Below are positions 1 to 8,502 of a stretch of DNA of 64,000 bases, one piece after another. The DNA lies in assembly GCA_902787975.1 (NCBI GenBank), contig CADAIP010000017.1, forward strand, positions 83,244-147,243. The letters are read 5' to 3'. Source of the DNA: Oscillospiraceae bacterium. Lineage in GTDB: Bacteria; Bacillota; Clostridia; Saccharofermentanales; Saccharofermentanaceae. The notes below the pieces were generated by a model. It made no database searches. It saw nothing but the letters and a program-made list of their open reading frames with translations, and was not told where the DNA came from. The position numbers were made by a program, and so were the translations under genes. Within the stretch, counting starts at the first letter, position 1; each line of letters opens with the position of its first letter.

Positions 1-1
1 A

Positions 2-1351
2 GAAGCTGAGATCGTTGCCCAGGCAGGACGTAAGGGTGCTGTTACCATCGCTACTAACATGGCCGGCCGTGGTACCGATATCATCCTCGGCGGTAACGCT
101 GAGTTCATGGCTCTCCAGGAGATGAGAAGATTAGGTTATACAGAAGACCTTATCGCTGCATCCACAGCTCACAATGAGACAGATGACGAGCTTATCATCG
201 AAGCAAGAAAGAGATTCTCAGATCTTGAGAGCAAGTATAAGGCAGAGCTCGCTCCTGAGGCTGAAGAGGTAAGAAAGCTCGGTGGTCTTTACATCGTAGG
301 TACAGAGCGTCACGAATCAAGACGTATCGATAACCAGTTAAAGGGACGTGCGGGACGTCAGGGTGACCCCGGAAGATCCAAGTTCTTCCTTTCACTTGAA
401 GATGACCTCTTAAGAATCTTCGGCGGCGACAGAGTCTCCATGATCTATGAGGGCTTGGGTATCGAAGACGATATGGAACTTCAGGTTAAGTCTCTTACAA
501 AGGTTATCGACAGCTCACAGAAGAAGCTCGAAGCTATGCACTTCTCAGCACGTAAGTCCGTCCTCGAATACGACGATGTTAACAACGTACAGAGAACTAT
601 CACATATGAGCAGAGAAGACAGGTTATCTTCGGTGAAGACGTTCATGGTATCTATCTCCAGATGATCGAACGTGTTGCTTCAAGAATCTGCAACCAGTTT
701 GCTCTTGACGGCGTTATCACTTCAACAGAGAGATATTCATTGGGCAAGCTCCTCGAAGAGATCTTCGGCCAGCTTCCTTCAGTCCTCCTTGTTCAGGATG
801 ATAAAAAGGAAATCCCTGAGTGCGATGAGCTTGCTGCACAGATCGCAGAAGAGGCTAAGGAACTCATTGCTCAGAAGGAGAATGAGATCACCACAGAGGT
901 ATTCCGTGAGGCTGAGCGTCAGATCCTCTTAAGAACAGTAGACCTCAAGTGGATGGATCACATCGATGCATTGGACCAGCTTTCTAACTCCATCAGAATG
1001 AGAAGTATCGGTCAGCACGATCCTGTTGTTGAATATAAGCTCGAAGGTTCAGCTATGTTCGAAGAGATGAATGAGAACATCCAGAATGATGCAGTCAAGT
1101 TCATTATGAGAGCAAAGTTCACACCCGAAACTCACATTGAGGCTAAGTCCCAGGTTAAGGATATCAAGGAGAATCACGCAAGTGCTCCTGCTGTAACTCC
1201 CCAGTCCGCTTCAAAGCCTATCCAGGGTACAACGGGCAACAATCAGCCTCAGGCGCCGGTAAAGCGTGATTCTTCCAAGGTCGGAAGAAACGATCCGTGC
1301 CCTTGCGGTTCAGGCAAGAAGTACAAGGATTGCTGCGGCAAGGCTAAGTAA
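2..1351 (+). CDS. secA: SecA preprotein translocase ATPase, C-terminal part
   Basis: This is the last 449 residues of the SecA motor that drives preproteins through SecYEG. The reading frame is open from base 2, so the gene starts outside the window; the first ATG at 59 is internal. Helicase motif TNMAGRGTDI is at about nt 53-82 and motif VI (GRAGRQGDPGRS) near nt 345-380, followed by the helical scaffold and wing regions. The end carries a SEC-C zinc motif (CPCGSGKKYKDCC, nt 1299-1337), which binds zinc and SecB or ribosomes in other bacteria. A short Q/P-rich linker precedes it. The gene ends before a strong terminator. Confidence 0.97.
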   Translation, partial: EAEIVAQAGRKGAVTIATNMAGRGTDIILGGNAEFMALQEMRRLGYTEDLIAASTAHNETDDELIIEARKRFSDLESKYKAELAPEAEEVRKLGGLYIVGTERHESRRIDNQLKGRAGRQGDPGRSKFFLSLEDDLLRIFGGDRVSMIYEGLGIEDDMELQVKSLTKVIDSSQKKLEAMHFSARKSVLEYDDVNNVQRTITYEQRRQVIFGEDVHGIYLQMIERVASRICNQFALDGVITSTERYSLGKLLEEIFGQLPSVLLVQDDKKEIPECDELAAQIAEEAKELIAQKENEITTEVFREAERQILLRTVDLKWMDHIDALDQLSNSIRMRSIGQHDPVVEYKLEGSAMFEEMNENIQNDAVKFIMRAKFTPETHIEAKSQVKDIKENHASAPAVTPQSASKPIQGTTGNNQPQAPVKRDSSKVGRNDPCPCGSGKKYKDCCGKAK

Positions 1352-1378
1352 TCAACTACTGATTAAACAGACTTTTAG

Positions 1379-1412
1379 GGGTATCTTTTCGCGTTGAAAA
1401 GATACCCTTTTT
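1379..1412 (+). terminator. Rho-independent terminator of secA
   Basis: An 11-bp perfect stem (1379-1389 with 1397-1407), a 7-nt loop and a T5 tract lie 28 nt after the secA stop codon. Confidence 0.9.
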
Positions 1413-1439
1413 ACTTCGCTAAAATGAAGAAGAATAGTA

Positions 1440-1451
1440 TATAATGTTTTC
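1440..1451 (+). promoter_or_regulatory. -10 box placed for a leaderless punA mRNA
   Basis: TATAAT at 1440-1445 is followed by exactly six bases and then ATG at 1452, so initiation 7 nt downstream would fall on the A of the start codon. No Shine-Dalgarno sequence lies within 15 nt upstream of the ATG. No convincing -35 box is seen at 16-18 nt spacing, which lowers confidence. Confidence 0.5.
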
Positions 1452-2297
1452 ATGATTACAAATATTTCTGAATTTATTAAAACAGTAGACGGCGCCGCTG
1501 AATATATCAGAGGTGTCTTGGCAGGAAAGGTGGTCCCTTCCGTCTGCATAGTACTGGGTTCAGGACTTGGTCCTTTGTCATCAATGGCTGAAGATGCCAT
1601 TGAAATCTCTTATAAGGACATTCCCGGATTCCCTGTATCTACAGCACCCGGACATAAAGGATCCCTTTTGATCGGAACGCTTTCCGGAAAGCCCGTTTTC
1701 ATGATGAACGGCAGATTCCACTACTACGAAGGTTATCCGATTGAGACCGTTACTTTCTATGTAAGGGTAATGGGCAGACTGGGTGTTAAGGCGCTTCTTC
1801 TGACCAACGCCTCAGGCGGAATTAATCTCGACATGAAAGTACCTGAACTCGTTGCGATCACAGACCACCTTTCTTTTAATGCTGATCCTGTATTAAGGGG
1901 TCCCAACATCGCTGAATTCGGTACGAGATTCCCCGATCAGTGCCATGTTTACGATCCGGAACTTACAGATACCCTGGTCAATTGCGCACGCGACCTTCAG
2001 ATAAGGATTAGCCGCGGTGTTTATGCATATTCCAAAGGTCCCCAGTATGAGACTCCTGCAGAGATCAGAGCATGGAGGATCCTTGGTGCTGACTGCGTTG
2101 GCATGTCCACTGTACCTGAAGCTATCGCTGCATCCCACATGGGCATCAGAGTTGCCGCAATGTCCTGCATAACCAATATGGCTGCAGGTATTACCGGTCA
2201 GGCCCTTTCAGAGCAGGAAGTTTTGGATAATGCCGCACTGGCATCCGAGAACAGCTGCGCATTGGTTAAAGAGTTTATTAAAAGAGTAAACCTCTAA
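1452..2297 (+). CDS. punA: Purine nucleoside phosphorylase
   Basis: This trimeric PNP cleaves inosine or guanosine (possibly adenosine) with phosphate. The 281 residues match the usual family length. Visible motifs are the phosphate loop VLGSGLG (34-40), NGRFHYYEG (86-94) with its phosphate and ribose contacts, TNASGG (118-123), Glu200 in GPQYETPAE and Asn242 in ITNMAAG. The last two are the classic base-contact pair (Glu201/Asn243 in human PNP) that favours 6-oxopurines. It sits 7 nt upstream of the adenosylhomocysteinase gene, so it probably consumes nucleosides arising from S-adenosylhomocysteine after deamination. The start shows no ribosome binding site; a leaderless message is likely. 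Confidence 0.93.
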   Translation: MITNISEFIKTVDGAAEYIRGVLAGKVVPSVCIVLGSGLGPLSSMAEDAIEISYKDIPGFPVSTAPGHKGSLLIGTLSGKPVFMMNGRFHYYEGYPIETVTFYVRVMGRLGVKALLLTNASGGINLDMKVPELVAITDHLSFNADPVLRGPNIAEFGTRFPDQCHVYDPELTDTLVNCARDLQIRISRGVYAYSKGPQYETPAEIRAWRILGADCVGMSTVPEAIAASHMGIRVAAMSCITNMAAGITGQALSEQEVLDNAALASENSCALVKEFIKRVNL

Positions 2298-2304
2298 GGA
2301 GATA

Positions 2305-3567
2305 ATGATGGGAAAATTTAATTACGAAGTAAAAGATATCAATCTTGCTAAATCAGGTCTTGAAAAAATCGAATGGGCTTACCGTAACATGCCCGTATTA
2401 AGAGCCATCGAGGCTGAACTTATTGAGAAACAGCCGTTTGCAGGTCTTAAGATTTCTGTTTCCGTTCACGTTGAAGCAAAAACAGCATGCCTTGCAAGAG
2501 CTCTCGCAAGAGGCGGCGCTGAGGTTGCACTCACAGGCTGCAACCCGTTGTCCACTCAGGATGATGTTGCAGCAGGCCTTGCTTCACTCGATATCATGAA
2601 TGTTTATGCTGTTCACGGTGACGATGAAGAGCATTATTGGAACAGATTAAGAAGCGCTCTGGCTTTCAAGCCTGACATTGTAATCGATGACGGCGGCGAC
2701 TTCGCTCTGCTCCTTCACTCTGAGATGCAGGATCTTGCTGCAAGCCTTAAGGGCGGATGCGAAGAGACTACAACAGGCGTTCACAGACTCGAGATCCTTA
2801 AGGGCGAGAACAAGCTTCTTTACCCGGTGGTTGCAGTTAACGATGCAAGATGTAAGCATCTTTTCGATAACAGATTCGGTACTGGCCAATCCGTATGGAC
2901 AGCCATTATGGCTACAACAAACCTGGTAGTAGCAGGTAAGACAGTTGTCGTTGCAGGTTACGGCATGTGCGGCAGAGGCGTTGCAATGAGAGCCAAGGGC
3001 CTCGGCGCAAAGGTAATCGTCACTGAGATCGATCCCGTTAAGGCATGTGAAGCCATAATGGAAGGCTACCAGGTAATGACTATGGATGAAGCTGCTCCGT
3101 TGGGAGACTTCTTCGTAACGGTTACAGGCTGCAAGGATGTCATCGTAGGCAGACATTTCGAGGCCATGAAGGACGGTGCAGTTTGCTGCAACGCAGGTCA
3201 CTTCGACTGCGAAGTAAGTGTAGCTGAACTTAAGGAGATGTGTGTTGAGAGCACTGAACTTCGTAACAACATCATCGGCTACAAGCTTAAGAGCGGCAAG
3301 ACAGTCTGCGTAATCGCTGAAGGAAGACTCGTTAACCTCGCATCAGGCGACGGTCACCCGGTCGAGATCATGGATATGAGCTTTGCTTTGCAGGCGCAAT
3401 CTGCAATGTATATCGCCAACAACCCTGAAAGACTTCCCGTTGATGTTTACCAGACACCTGAAGTCATCGACAACAGAGTTGCTGAGATCCTTCTTAATAC
3501 AAAGGGCATCTCCATCGACAAACTCACAGCAGAGCAGGAGAAGTACATCAGTTCCTGGGATCTGTAA
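2305..3567 (+). CDS. ahcY: Adenosylhomocysteinase
   Basis: This enzyme hydrolyses S-adenosylhomocysteine to adenosine and homocysteine using bound NAD. The 420 residues correspond to the shorter Thermotoga-like class. Visible are the substrate loop around SVHVEAKTACL (His55), IDDGGD (Asp132), CEETTTGV, the catalytic Lys184/Asp188 pair in NDARCKHLFDNRFGTGQS, the dinucleotide-binding GYGMCGRG (218-225) and AEGRLVNLASGDGHP. The C-terminus (EKYISSWDL) is short, lacking the extended Lys-Tyr tail of long forms. Two ATGs are adjacent (2305 and 2308), both behind AAGGAG. It is co-transcribed with punA and ends at a strong terminator. An S-inosylhomocysteine hydrolase cannot be excluded by eye. Confidence 0.9.
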   Translation: MMGKFNYEVKDINLAKSGLEKIEWAYRNMPVLRAIEAELIEKQPFAGLKISVSVHVEAKTACLARALARGGAEVALTGCNPLSTQDDVAAGLASLDIMNVYAVHGDDEEHYWNRLRSALAFKPDIVIDDGGDFALLLHSEMQDLAASLKGGCEETTTGVHRLEILKGENKLLYPVVAVNDARCKHLFDNRFGTGQSVWTAIMATTNLVVAGKTVVVAGYGMCGRGVAMRAKGLGAKVIVTEIDPVKACEAIMEGYQVMTMDEAAPLGDFFVTVTGCKDVIVGRHFEAMKDGAVCCNAGHFDCEVSVAELKEMCVESTELRNNIIGYKLKSGKTVCVIAEGRLVNLASGDGHPVEIMDMSFALQAQSAMYIANNPERLPVDVYQTPEVIDNRVAEILLNTKGISIDKLTAEQEKYISSWDL

Positions 3568-3586
3568 TTATTAGTTAGCTGATGCG

Positions 3587-3629
3587 CACCCACTAAACGC
3601 TTGATTTTGGCAGTTTAGTGGGTGTTTTT
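3587..3629 (+). terminator. Terminator of punA-ahcY
   Basis: A 12-bp perfect stem (3587-3598 with 3613-3624), a 14-nt loop and a T5 run lie just after the ahcY stop codon. Confidence 0.9.
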
Positions 3630-3759
3630 ATTTGCCCGGATTTTTAAAATACCTACTGATCGTGAGTTTTTCGCGGTTTAGTGGGTATTCAAATGGAACG
3701 ATCAGACTTTGTGCCGACATTTTTACCCACTAACAGGCCGTATTTTACGATTTAGTGGG
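3587..3759. repeat. Three diverged copies of a TTTAGTGGG hairpin
   Basis: Three successive inverted repeats share arms resembling CCCACTAA and TTTAGTGGG: 3587-3598/3613-3624 (the terminator), 3650-3657/3680-3687 (one G-T pair) and 3726-3733/3752-3759 (perfect 8 bp). An additional perfect 8-bp inverted repeat, CTGATCGT/ACGATCAG at 3656-3663/3698-3705, is interleaved with the second copy. Only the first copy has a proper T-run. Confidence 0.7.
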
Positions 3760-3781
3760 CAATCTGCAAATGCGCATAAAC

Positions 3782-3810
3782 TTGTATGCTTTTATTTAAA
3801 TATTTATAAT
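3782..3810 (+). promoter_or_regulatory. Probable promoter of the def operon
   Basis: A perfect TATAAT at 3805-3810 has a weak -35 (TTGTAT, 3782-3787) at 17-bp spacing. It lies 32 nt before the def start, which has a clear GGAGG ribosome binding site at 3832-3836. Confidence 0.6.
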
Positions 3811-3842
3811 ATATTAGCGAAAAATGTGATTGGAGGCCGAAT

Positions 3843-4325
3843 ATGGCTTTAAGAAATCTTGTTATAGAAGGCGATCCGCTCCTCCGTAAGACGAGCAGAC
3901 CGGTAGATGAGATAACACCCAGGATTATCAAGCTTTTGGATGATATGGCAGACACCATGTATTTTGAGGGAAGAGGCATCGGTATTGCTGCTCCCCAGGT
4001 TGGTGTATTAAGAAGAGTGTTCGTTATTGATGTTGGCGATGAGCACGGTCTTATCGAGTTCATCAATCCTGAGATCATTGAGACATCAGGGTCACAGACT
4101 GATCACGAAGGCTGTCTTTCCGTTCCCGGCAAGACATGCGAGGTTGAAAGACCTGAACACGTTAAGATCAAGGCTCTTAACAGAAACGGCGAAGAATTCG
4201 AGCTTGAGGCTGAAGGACTTCTTGCAAGATGCATCTGCCACGAGAACGACCATCTTAACGGCATTCTCTTTATCGATAAGTCAGTAGACGGCAAGGTCTA
4301 CAAAGCAGGCGAGAGCGAGGAGTAA
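3843..4325 (+). CDS. def: Peptide deformylase
   Basis: This metallohydrolase removes the formyl group from N-terminal formyl-Met of nascent proteins. The 160 residues are normal length. All three family motifs are present: [10 protein letters not shown] (45-54), EGCLSVP (89-95, metal-ligand Cys91) and HENDH (133-137, metal ligands His133/His137 and catalytic Glu134). It is the first gene of the long operon and sits directly upstream of fmt, the enzyme adding the formyl group, so both ends of the formyl-Met cycle are made together. The GGAGG ribosome binding site is optimally spaced. Confidence 0.97.
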   Translation: MALRNLVIEGDPLLRKTSRPVDEITPRIIKLLDDMADTMYFEGRGIGIAAPQVGVLRRVFVIDVGDEHGLIEFINPEIIETSGSQTDHEGCLSVPGKTCEVERPEHVKIKALNRNGEEFELEAEGLLARCICHENDHLNGILFIDKSVDGKVYKAGESEE

Positions 4326-4328
4326 TAC

Positions 4329-5285
4329 TTGGACAGGCGTGATCTTAAAGTAATATTCATGGGTACGCCTGAATTTGCAGGCACCAACCTCAAAGCCCTG
4401 ATAGATGCTGGCTATAATGTACAACTGGCTTTATGCCAGCCTGATAAGCCCGTAGGACGTAAGCATATCCTTACAGCACCTCCGGTAAAGGTTTTGGCGC
4501 AGGAGAACAATATCGAAGTTTATCAGCCTGATACACTTCGATATGATGAAGCCTTCGCAAAGCTTTCCTCTTATGAGCCAGACCTCATTGTTACTGCAGC
4601 ATACGGAAAGATCCTTCCATCTAGCATTCTTGACCTTCCGAAGTACGGCTGCATAAATTGTCACGGAAGCCTTCTTCCGGCAAGAAGAGGTGCATCACCG
4701 GTACAGCGCGCGATACTTGAAGGCGACAAGGTAACGGGAGTTACTTTCATGAAGATGGATGTCGGCATGGACACAGGCGACATCATCGACAAGGTTGAAG
4801 TTGAGATCGATCCCAATGAGCATACAGAGAGCCTCATGAACAGACTTGCTGAGGCCAGTGCGGCAAAACTTCCTGACATCATCGACAGATGGGTTGCAGG
4901 AGAGCTTAAATCCACAAAGCAGGATGAAGCTTTGGCAACTGCATGTCCGCCGATAAGACCTGAAGAAGGCGAGTTCGACTGGACTCAGGATGCACAGGAT
5001 ATCCATAACAGAGTAAGAGCATTAAGTGCGTGGCCCGGTGCTTTCGTGCTTAAGGAAGATAAGAAGCTCAAGGTCCTTGATTCCGAAGTTGCAGACGAAG
5101 CAACAATTCCTGACGAACTGAAGAATTCAGAACCCGGTACTGTCGTTAAGGCAAAGGGTGAAAACCTCATCGTCAAGTGCGGCTCAGGGTTCCTCAAGAT
5201 CAAAGAACTTCAGCAGCCCGGCGGTAAAAGACTTCATGCCGTTGACTGCGCCCATAATTTTACAGTAGGAAGCCCGGTAATTTAG
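4329..5285 (+). CDS. fmt: Methionyl-tRNA formyltransferase
   Basis: This enzyme transfers a formyl group from 10-formyl-tetrahydrofolate to initiator Met-tRNA. The start is a TTG at 4329, served by GAGGAG (4316-4321) inside the end of def; the next in-frame ATG would cut into the VIFMGTPEFAG strand that opens the fold. Catalytic Asn110, His112 (INCHGSLLPARRGASP) and Asp148 (MDVGMDTGD) are visible, followed by the C-terminal OB-like tRNA-binding domain. At 318 residues it is full length. The 3-nt gap to def suggests translational coupling. Confidence 0.96.
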   Translation: MDRRDLKVIFMGTPEFAGTNLKALIDAGYNVQLALCQPDKPVGRKHILTAPPVKVLAQENNIEVYQPDTLRYDEAFAKLSSYEPDLIVTAAYGKILPSSILDLPKYGCINCHGSLLPARRGASPVQRAILEGDKVTGVTFMKMDVGMDTGDIIDKVEVEIDPNEHTESLMNRLAEASAAKLPDIIDRWVAGELKSTKQDEALATACPPIRPEEGEFDWTQDAQDIHNRVRALSAWPGAFVLKEDKKLKVLDSEVADEATIPDELKNSEPGTVVKAKGENLIVKCGSGFLKIKELQQPGGKRLHAVDCAHNFTVGSPVI

Positions 5286-5295
5286 GAGCAGCTTC

Positions 5296-6711
5296 ATGTC
5301 TGAAGATATCAAGTACAAGAAGAAAGAACTGCATAAGATTATTGCCGATGATAACGAGAGAGAGCTTTGTTTTCTCATGCTCTACTGGGTATATGAGGAA
5401 GATGCTTACTCAAATCTCGTAATCAAGAAAGCTGATAAGATTGCTTCAGAAGCAGGCAAGAAGATCGACTTTGCCAGGGCCATGCTTTACGGCACGCTCA
5501 CATATTCTTTCACGATAGACTTCCTCATCAGACATATTACAAAAGAAGAAGTTGAGACCATGGATCCCGTATCCAGGACGGCTATCAGAATGGCTGTATG
5601 GCAGATCCAGTTCGGGAATAACATTCCGGCTTATGCGGCTGTGGATTCAGCTGTTGAGATTACAAAAAAATACAATCACAAGGCTTCCGGCTACGTTAAT
5701 GCGGTTCTCAGAAAGTTTGCAGAAAGTCCGGAAGACAAGAGAGAGCTTGAGCAGTTCAAGCCAGGTATCAGGGTAGCATTAAAGCCTGAGATCTATGGTA
5801 TCTTCAAGAAGGATTTCGGCAAGCAGGCTGCATTTGAGATCGGCAAGGCACTTTTGGAACCTGCACATATCATTGTCAGATTTGATGCGCATAAAGTCGA
5901 TCAGGATACAGTCATAAAGGAACTCAAAAAAGAAGGAATAACAGCGATCAAGGGAAGTTTTATACCTGATTGCGTAGAGATAACAGGCGGCCTTAACGGA
6001 CTTGAGAATACTGAGTGCTTCAACAAGTACGGCATGTTCGTCCAGGGTCAGGGTGCGATGCTCGCATCGCATATAGCTCATCCGAGAGTCGCAGACAAGA
6101 TCCTTGACTGTTGTGCTGCCCCGGGCGGCAAGTCTACCCACATGGCGCAGATGTGCAGAGATGACGTAAGCATTCTTTCTGTTGACGTCAATGATACAAG
6201 ACTTAAGCTCGTAAGAGATAACTGCGAGAGATTGGGTCTTACATCGATCGAGACACTTTGTGCTGATGCGTCCAACATCGATAAATACGATAAGGATTCC
6301 AAGAAGACATATGATCTCGTTCTGTGTGATGTTCCGTGCAGCGGCTTGGGGCTTTTGGGAAGAAAGCCTGACATAAGAGAGAAGTTCACTTACGATGAAT
6401 TATCCGAGCTCCTTCCTTTGCAGTACTTGATCCTTGAGCATGCGTCAAAGATGGTACGTCCCGGCGGAAAGCTCGTTTACTGTACCTGCACGATAAATTC
6501 GGATGAGAACCAGAATCAGGTAGAGAAATTTCTTGAAGAACATAAAAGATTTCACACAGTACCGATCAATAAGTATCTGCCGGAAAACATCTATATGGAT
6601 GAAGATAGGGAAGAGTCAGCTGCAAACGGCATGATCACGCTCCTTCCGCACCTCGACGGTTGCGAAGGGTTCTTTATCTGCCGTATGGAAAGAGACAGAA
6701 AGGAAGAATGA
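5296..6711 (+). CDS. rsmB: 16S rRNA (cytosine-C5) methyltransferase RsmB
   Basis: This SAM-dependent enzyme makes m5C967 in 16S rRNA (E. coli numbering). A NusB-like RNA-binding domain fills about residues 10-140. The Rossmann methyltransferase domain has motif I CCAAPGGKS (about 272-280), the DVPCSGLG motif IV cysteine and the nucleophile in LVYCTCTIN. At 471 residues it is slightly longer than many homologues. It lies 10 nt after fmt, the usual fmt-rsmB arrangement, and its stop codon overlaps the start of rlmN. Confidence 0.94.
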   Translation: MSEDIKYKKKELHKIIADDNERELCFLMLYWVYEEDAYSNLVIKKADKIASEAGKKIDFARAMLYGTLTYSFTIDFLIRHITKEEVETMDPVSRTAIRMAVWQIQFGNNIPAYAAVDSAVEITKKYNHKASGYVNAVLRKFAESPEDKRELEQFKPGIRVALKPEIYGIFKKDFGKQAAFEIGKALLEPAHIIVRFDAHKVDQDTVIKELKKEGITAIKGSFIPDCVEITGGLNGLENTECFNKYGMFVQGQGAMLASHIAHPRVADKILDCCAAPGGKSTHMAQMCRDDVSILSVDVNDTRLKLVRDNCERLGLTSIETLCADASNIDKYDKDSKKTYDLVLCDVPCSGLGLLGRKPDIREKFTYDELSELLPLQYLILEHASKMVRPGGKLVYCTCTINSDENQNQVEKFLEEHKRFHTVPINKYLPENIYMDEDREESAANGMITLLPHLDGCEGFFICRMERDRKEE

Positions 6712-7751
6712 CCTTGAAAGATAAGTTCTGTCTTGATTTGAATCTTAATGATCTTACCGAGTGGTGCGCGAAAAGAGACGTGCCCAAGTACAGGGCATCC
6801 CAGATATACGGCTGGCTCTCTTCAGGATGTGTATCCACCGATGACATGACCAATGTCCCCAAGAATGTAAGGGCAATGCTCGAAGAAGATTTCATTTTCG
6901 GTGGGTTCGAGATGATGGAGCACCTTGTATCCAAACTCGACGGCACTGAGAAGTTCGTATATAAGCTCTACGACGGCAACATCATTGAGACAGTTGCAAT
7001 GAGATATAAGACAGGTATTTCAGTTTGCATTTCTTCACAGGCGGGATGCCGGATGGGTTGTGCTTTCTGCGCATCTGCAAAGATAGATTTCGGTAGAAAT
7101 CTCTCAGCAGGAGAGCTTCTTGCACAGGTTTCCGTTACACAGAAGGAACTGGGTGAGAGAGTTCACAGTGTAGTAATAATGGGAATTGGCGAGCCTTTCG
7201 ATAACTATGAGAACGTAATGCGCTTCATTAAGCTTGCAAACGATCCCGACGGCCTTAATTTGGGCGCAAGACATATCACGCTCTCGACATGCGGACTCGT
7301 GCCGAAGATAGAAGAGTTTACAAAAGAAGGCCTTCAGGTAAACCTTGCCGTGTCACTGCATGCACCTAACGACGAGCTTAGAAAGAAACTCATGCCTGTT
7401 GCAAAGGCATATTCGATTGAGCAGCTCATGATGGCTTGCAAAGAGTACACAAAAGCAACGAACAGAAGGATAACTTTTGAATACAGCCTTTTGGCCGGAG
7501 TCAACGATACGCCTCAGTGCGCATCAGAACTTGTAAAGCTCTTAAAGGGCGGTCTTTATCACGTAAATCTCATTGCAATGAATAAGGTGCCCGGAACCAT
7601 TTTTCAGTCGGCATCTCCCGCAAAGGTAAAGCAGTTCAGGGATATCCTTGAATCAGGCGGCATAAATGCGACTATAAGACGCGAGATGGGTTCTGATATT
7701 ATGGCTGCCTGCGGACAGCTTCGAAGAGGAACCATTGAGGGAACGAGATGA
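6708..7751 (+). CDS. rlmN: Dual-specificity 23S rRNA/tRNA (adenine-C2) methyltransferase RlmN
   Basis: This radical-SAM enzyme methylates C2 of A2503 in 23S rRNA and A37 of some tRNAs. The [4Fe-4S] cluster motif is CX3CX2C (Cys114, Cys118, Cys121), and the methyl-carrying cysteine is Cys335 in MAACGQLR. I place the start at ATG 6708, which overlaps the rsmB stop as ATGA behind an AAAGGA-type site. TTG 6714 is an alternative with better spacing; an upstream in-frame ATG at 6660 lies deep in rsmB and is unlikely. The product is 347 residues, normal length. Confidence 0.94.
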   Translation: MTLKDKFCLDLNLNDLTEWCAKRDVPKYRASQIYGWLSSGCVSTDDMTNVPKNVRAMLEEDFIFGGFEMMEHLVSKLDGTEKFVYKLYDGNIIETVAMRYKTGISVCISSQAGCRMGCAFCASAKIDFGRNLSAGELLAQVSVTQKELGERVHSVVIMGIGEPFDNYENVMRFIKLANDPDGLNLGARHITLSTCGLVPKIEEFTKEGLQVNLAVSLHAPNDELRKKLMPVAKAYSIEQLMMACKEYTKATNRRITFEYSLLAGVNDTPQCASELVKLLKGGLYHVNLIAMNKVPGTIFQSASPAKVKQFRDILESGGINATIRREMGSDIMAACGQLRRGTIEGTR

Positions 7752-8494
7752 ACGCTTACGGATTGTCAGACAAGGGTCCTGTCAGGGACATGAACGAAGA
7801 CAGTTTTGCTTATGAGATGGTAGGCAACTGTCTTTGCATGGCTGTAGCTGACGGTGTAGGAGGTGAGGCGTGCGGCGAGATCGCAAGCCGTATTGCTGTT
7901 GATGCTGTTATGGAGGAGTTCAAGGAGAGCCTGCCGTTCGTAAAGGACAGGGAAGCGCTGCCTGCTTATCTTAAAACGGCATTTAATAAAGCCAACATAA
8001 AGATCCTTCACAACTGCCTGGAGCACAGGGAACGCATGGGTATGTGTACGACACTTACCGTGGCTCTTCTTAAGGGCACCGAACTTACTATCGCACATAT
8101 CGGAGATACGAGAGGCTACATGCTTCACGGCTCCGAGCTCATTAAGCTCACCGAGGATCACAATGAAGCCGGAAAGCTCGTAAAGCAGGGACTTCTGACA
8201 GAAGATCAGGCAAAACGTCATCCGGGAAGATCTAGACTGTTCAAGGTGCTCGGAGAGAATCAGTATCTTAATCCTGACATTTACAGTTATAATATAAGTT
8301 ACGGCGATTTGGTCTTTTTGTGCTCGGACGGTCTTTATTCCTTCATGAGCAACGAACAGTTCAAGGCCTGCGCCCAGGAACGCAATAACCTTGAAGGTAT
8401 TTGCGGCAAGTTGATAAACCAGGCTCTTGAAGGCAAGAGCAGTGATAATATTACGGTAACAGTAGGCAGGGCAGAGCCCATAGCTGAATTATAG
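7748..8494 (+). CDS. prpC: PP2C-type Ser/Thr protein phosphatase
   Basis: This metal-dependent phosphatase is expected to reverse phosphorylation by the adjacent PASTA kinase. The PP2C motifs are all present: DMNEDSF with metal-ligand Asp, ADGVGGEACGEIAS, HIGDTRGYML, LTEDHNEAG, FLCSDGLYSFM and SSDNITVTV. The 248 residues match PrpC/Stp1. Its start overlaps the rlmN stop (ATGA), and prkC follows after 8 nt, the standard phosphatase-kinase pair of Gram-positive bacteria. Confidence 0.95.
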   Translation: MNAYGLSDKGPVRDMNEDSFAYEMVGNCLCMAVADGVGGEACGEIASRIAVDAVMEEFKESLPFVKDREALPAYLKTAFNKANIKILHNCLEHRERMGMCTTLTVALLKGTELTIAHIGDTRGYMLHGSELIKLTEDHNEAGKLVKQGLLTEDQAKRHPGRSRLFKVLGENQYLNPDIYSYNISYGDLVFLCSDGLYSFMSNEQFKACAQERNNLEGICGKLINQALEGKSSDNITVTVGRAEPIAEL

Positions 8495-8502
8495 GGGGAG
8501 AC

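Noticed and set aside
2647..3201. Minus-strand frame opposite ahcY
   Set aside because: Low-complexity cysteine-rich translation and full overlap with a clear enzyme gene.
6660..6707. Longer RlmN with 16 extra N-terminal residues
   Set aside because: The extension lies within rsmB and lacks family similarity; ATG 6708 has the ATGA overlap.
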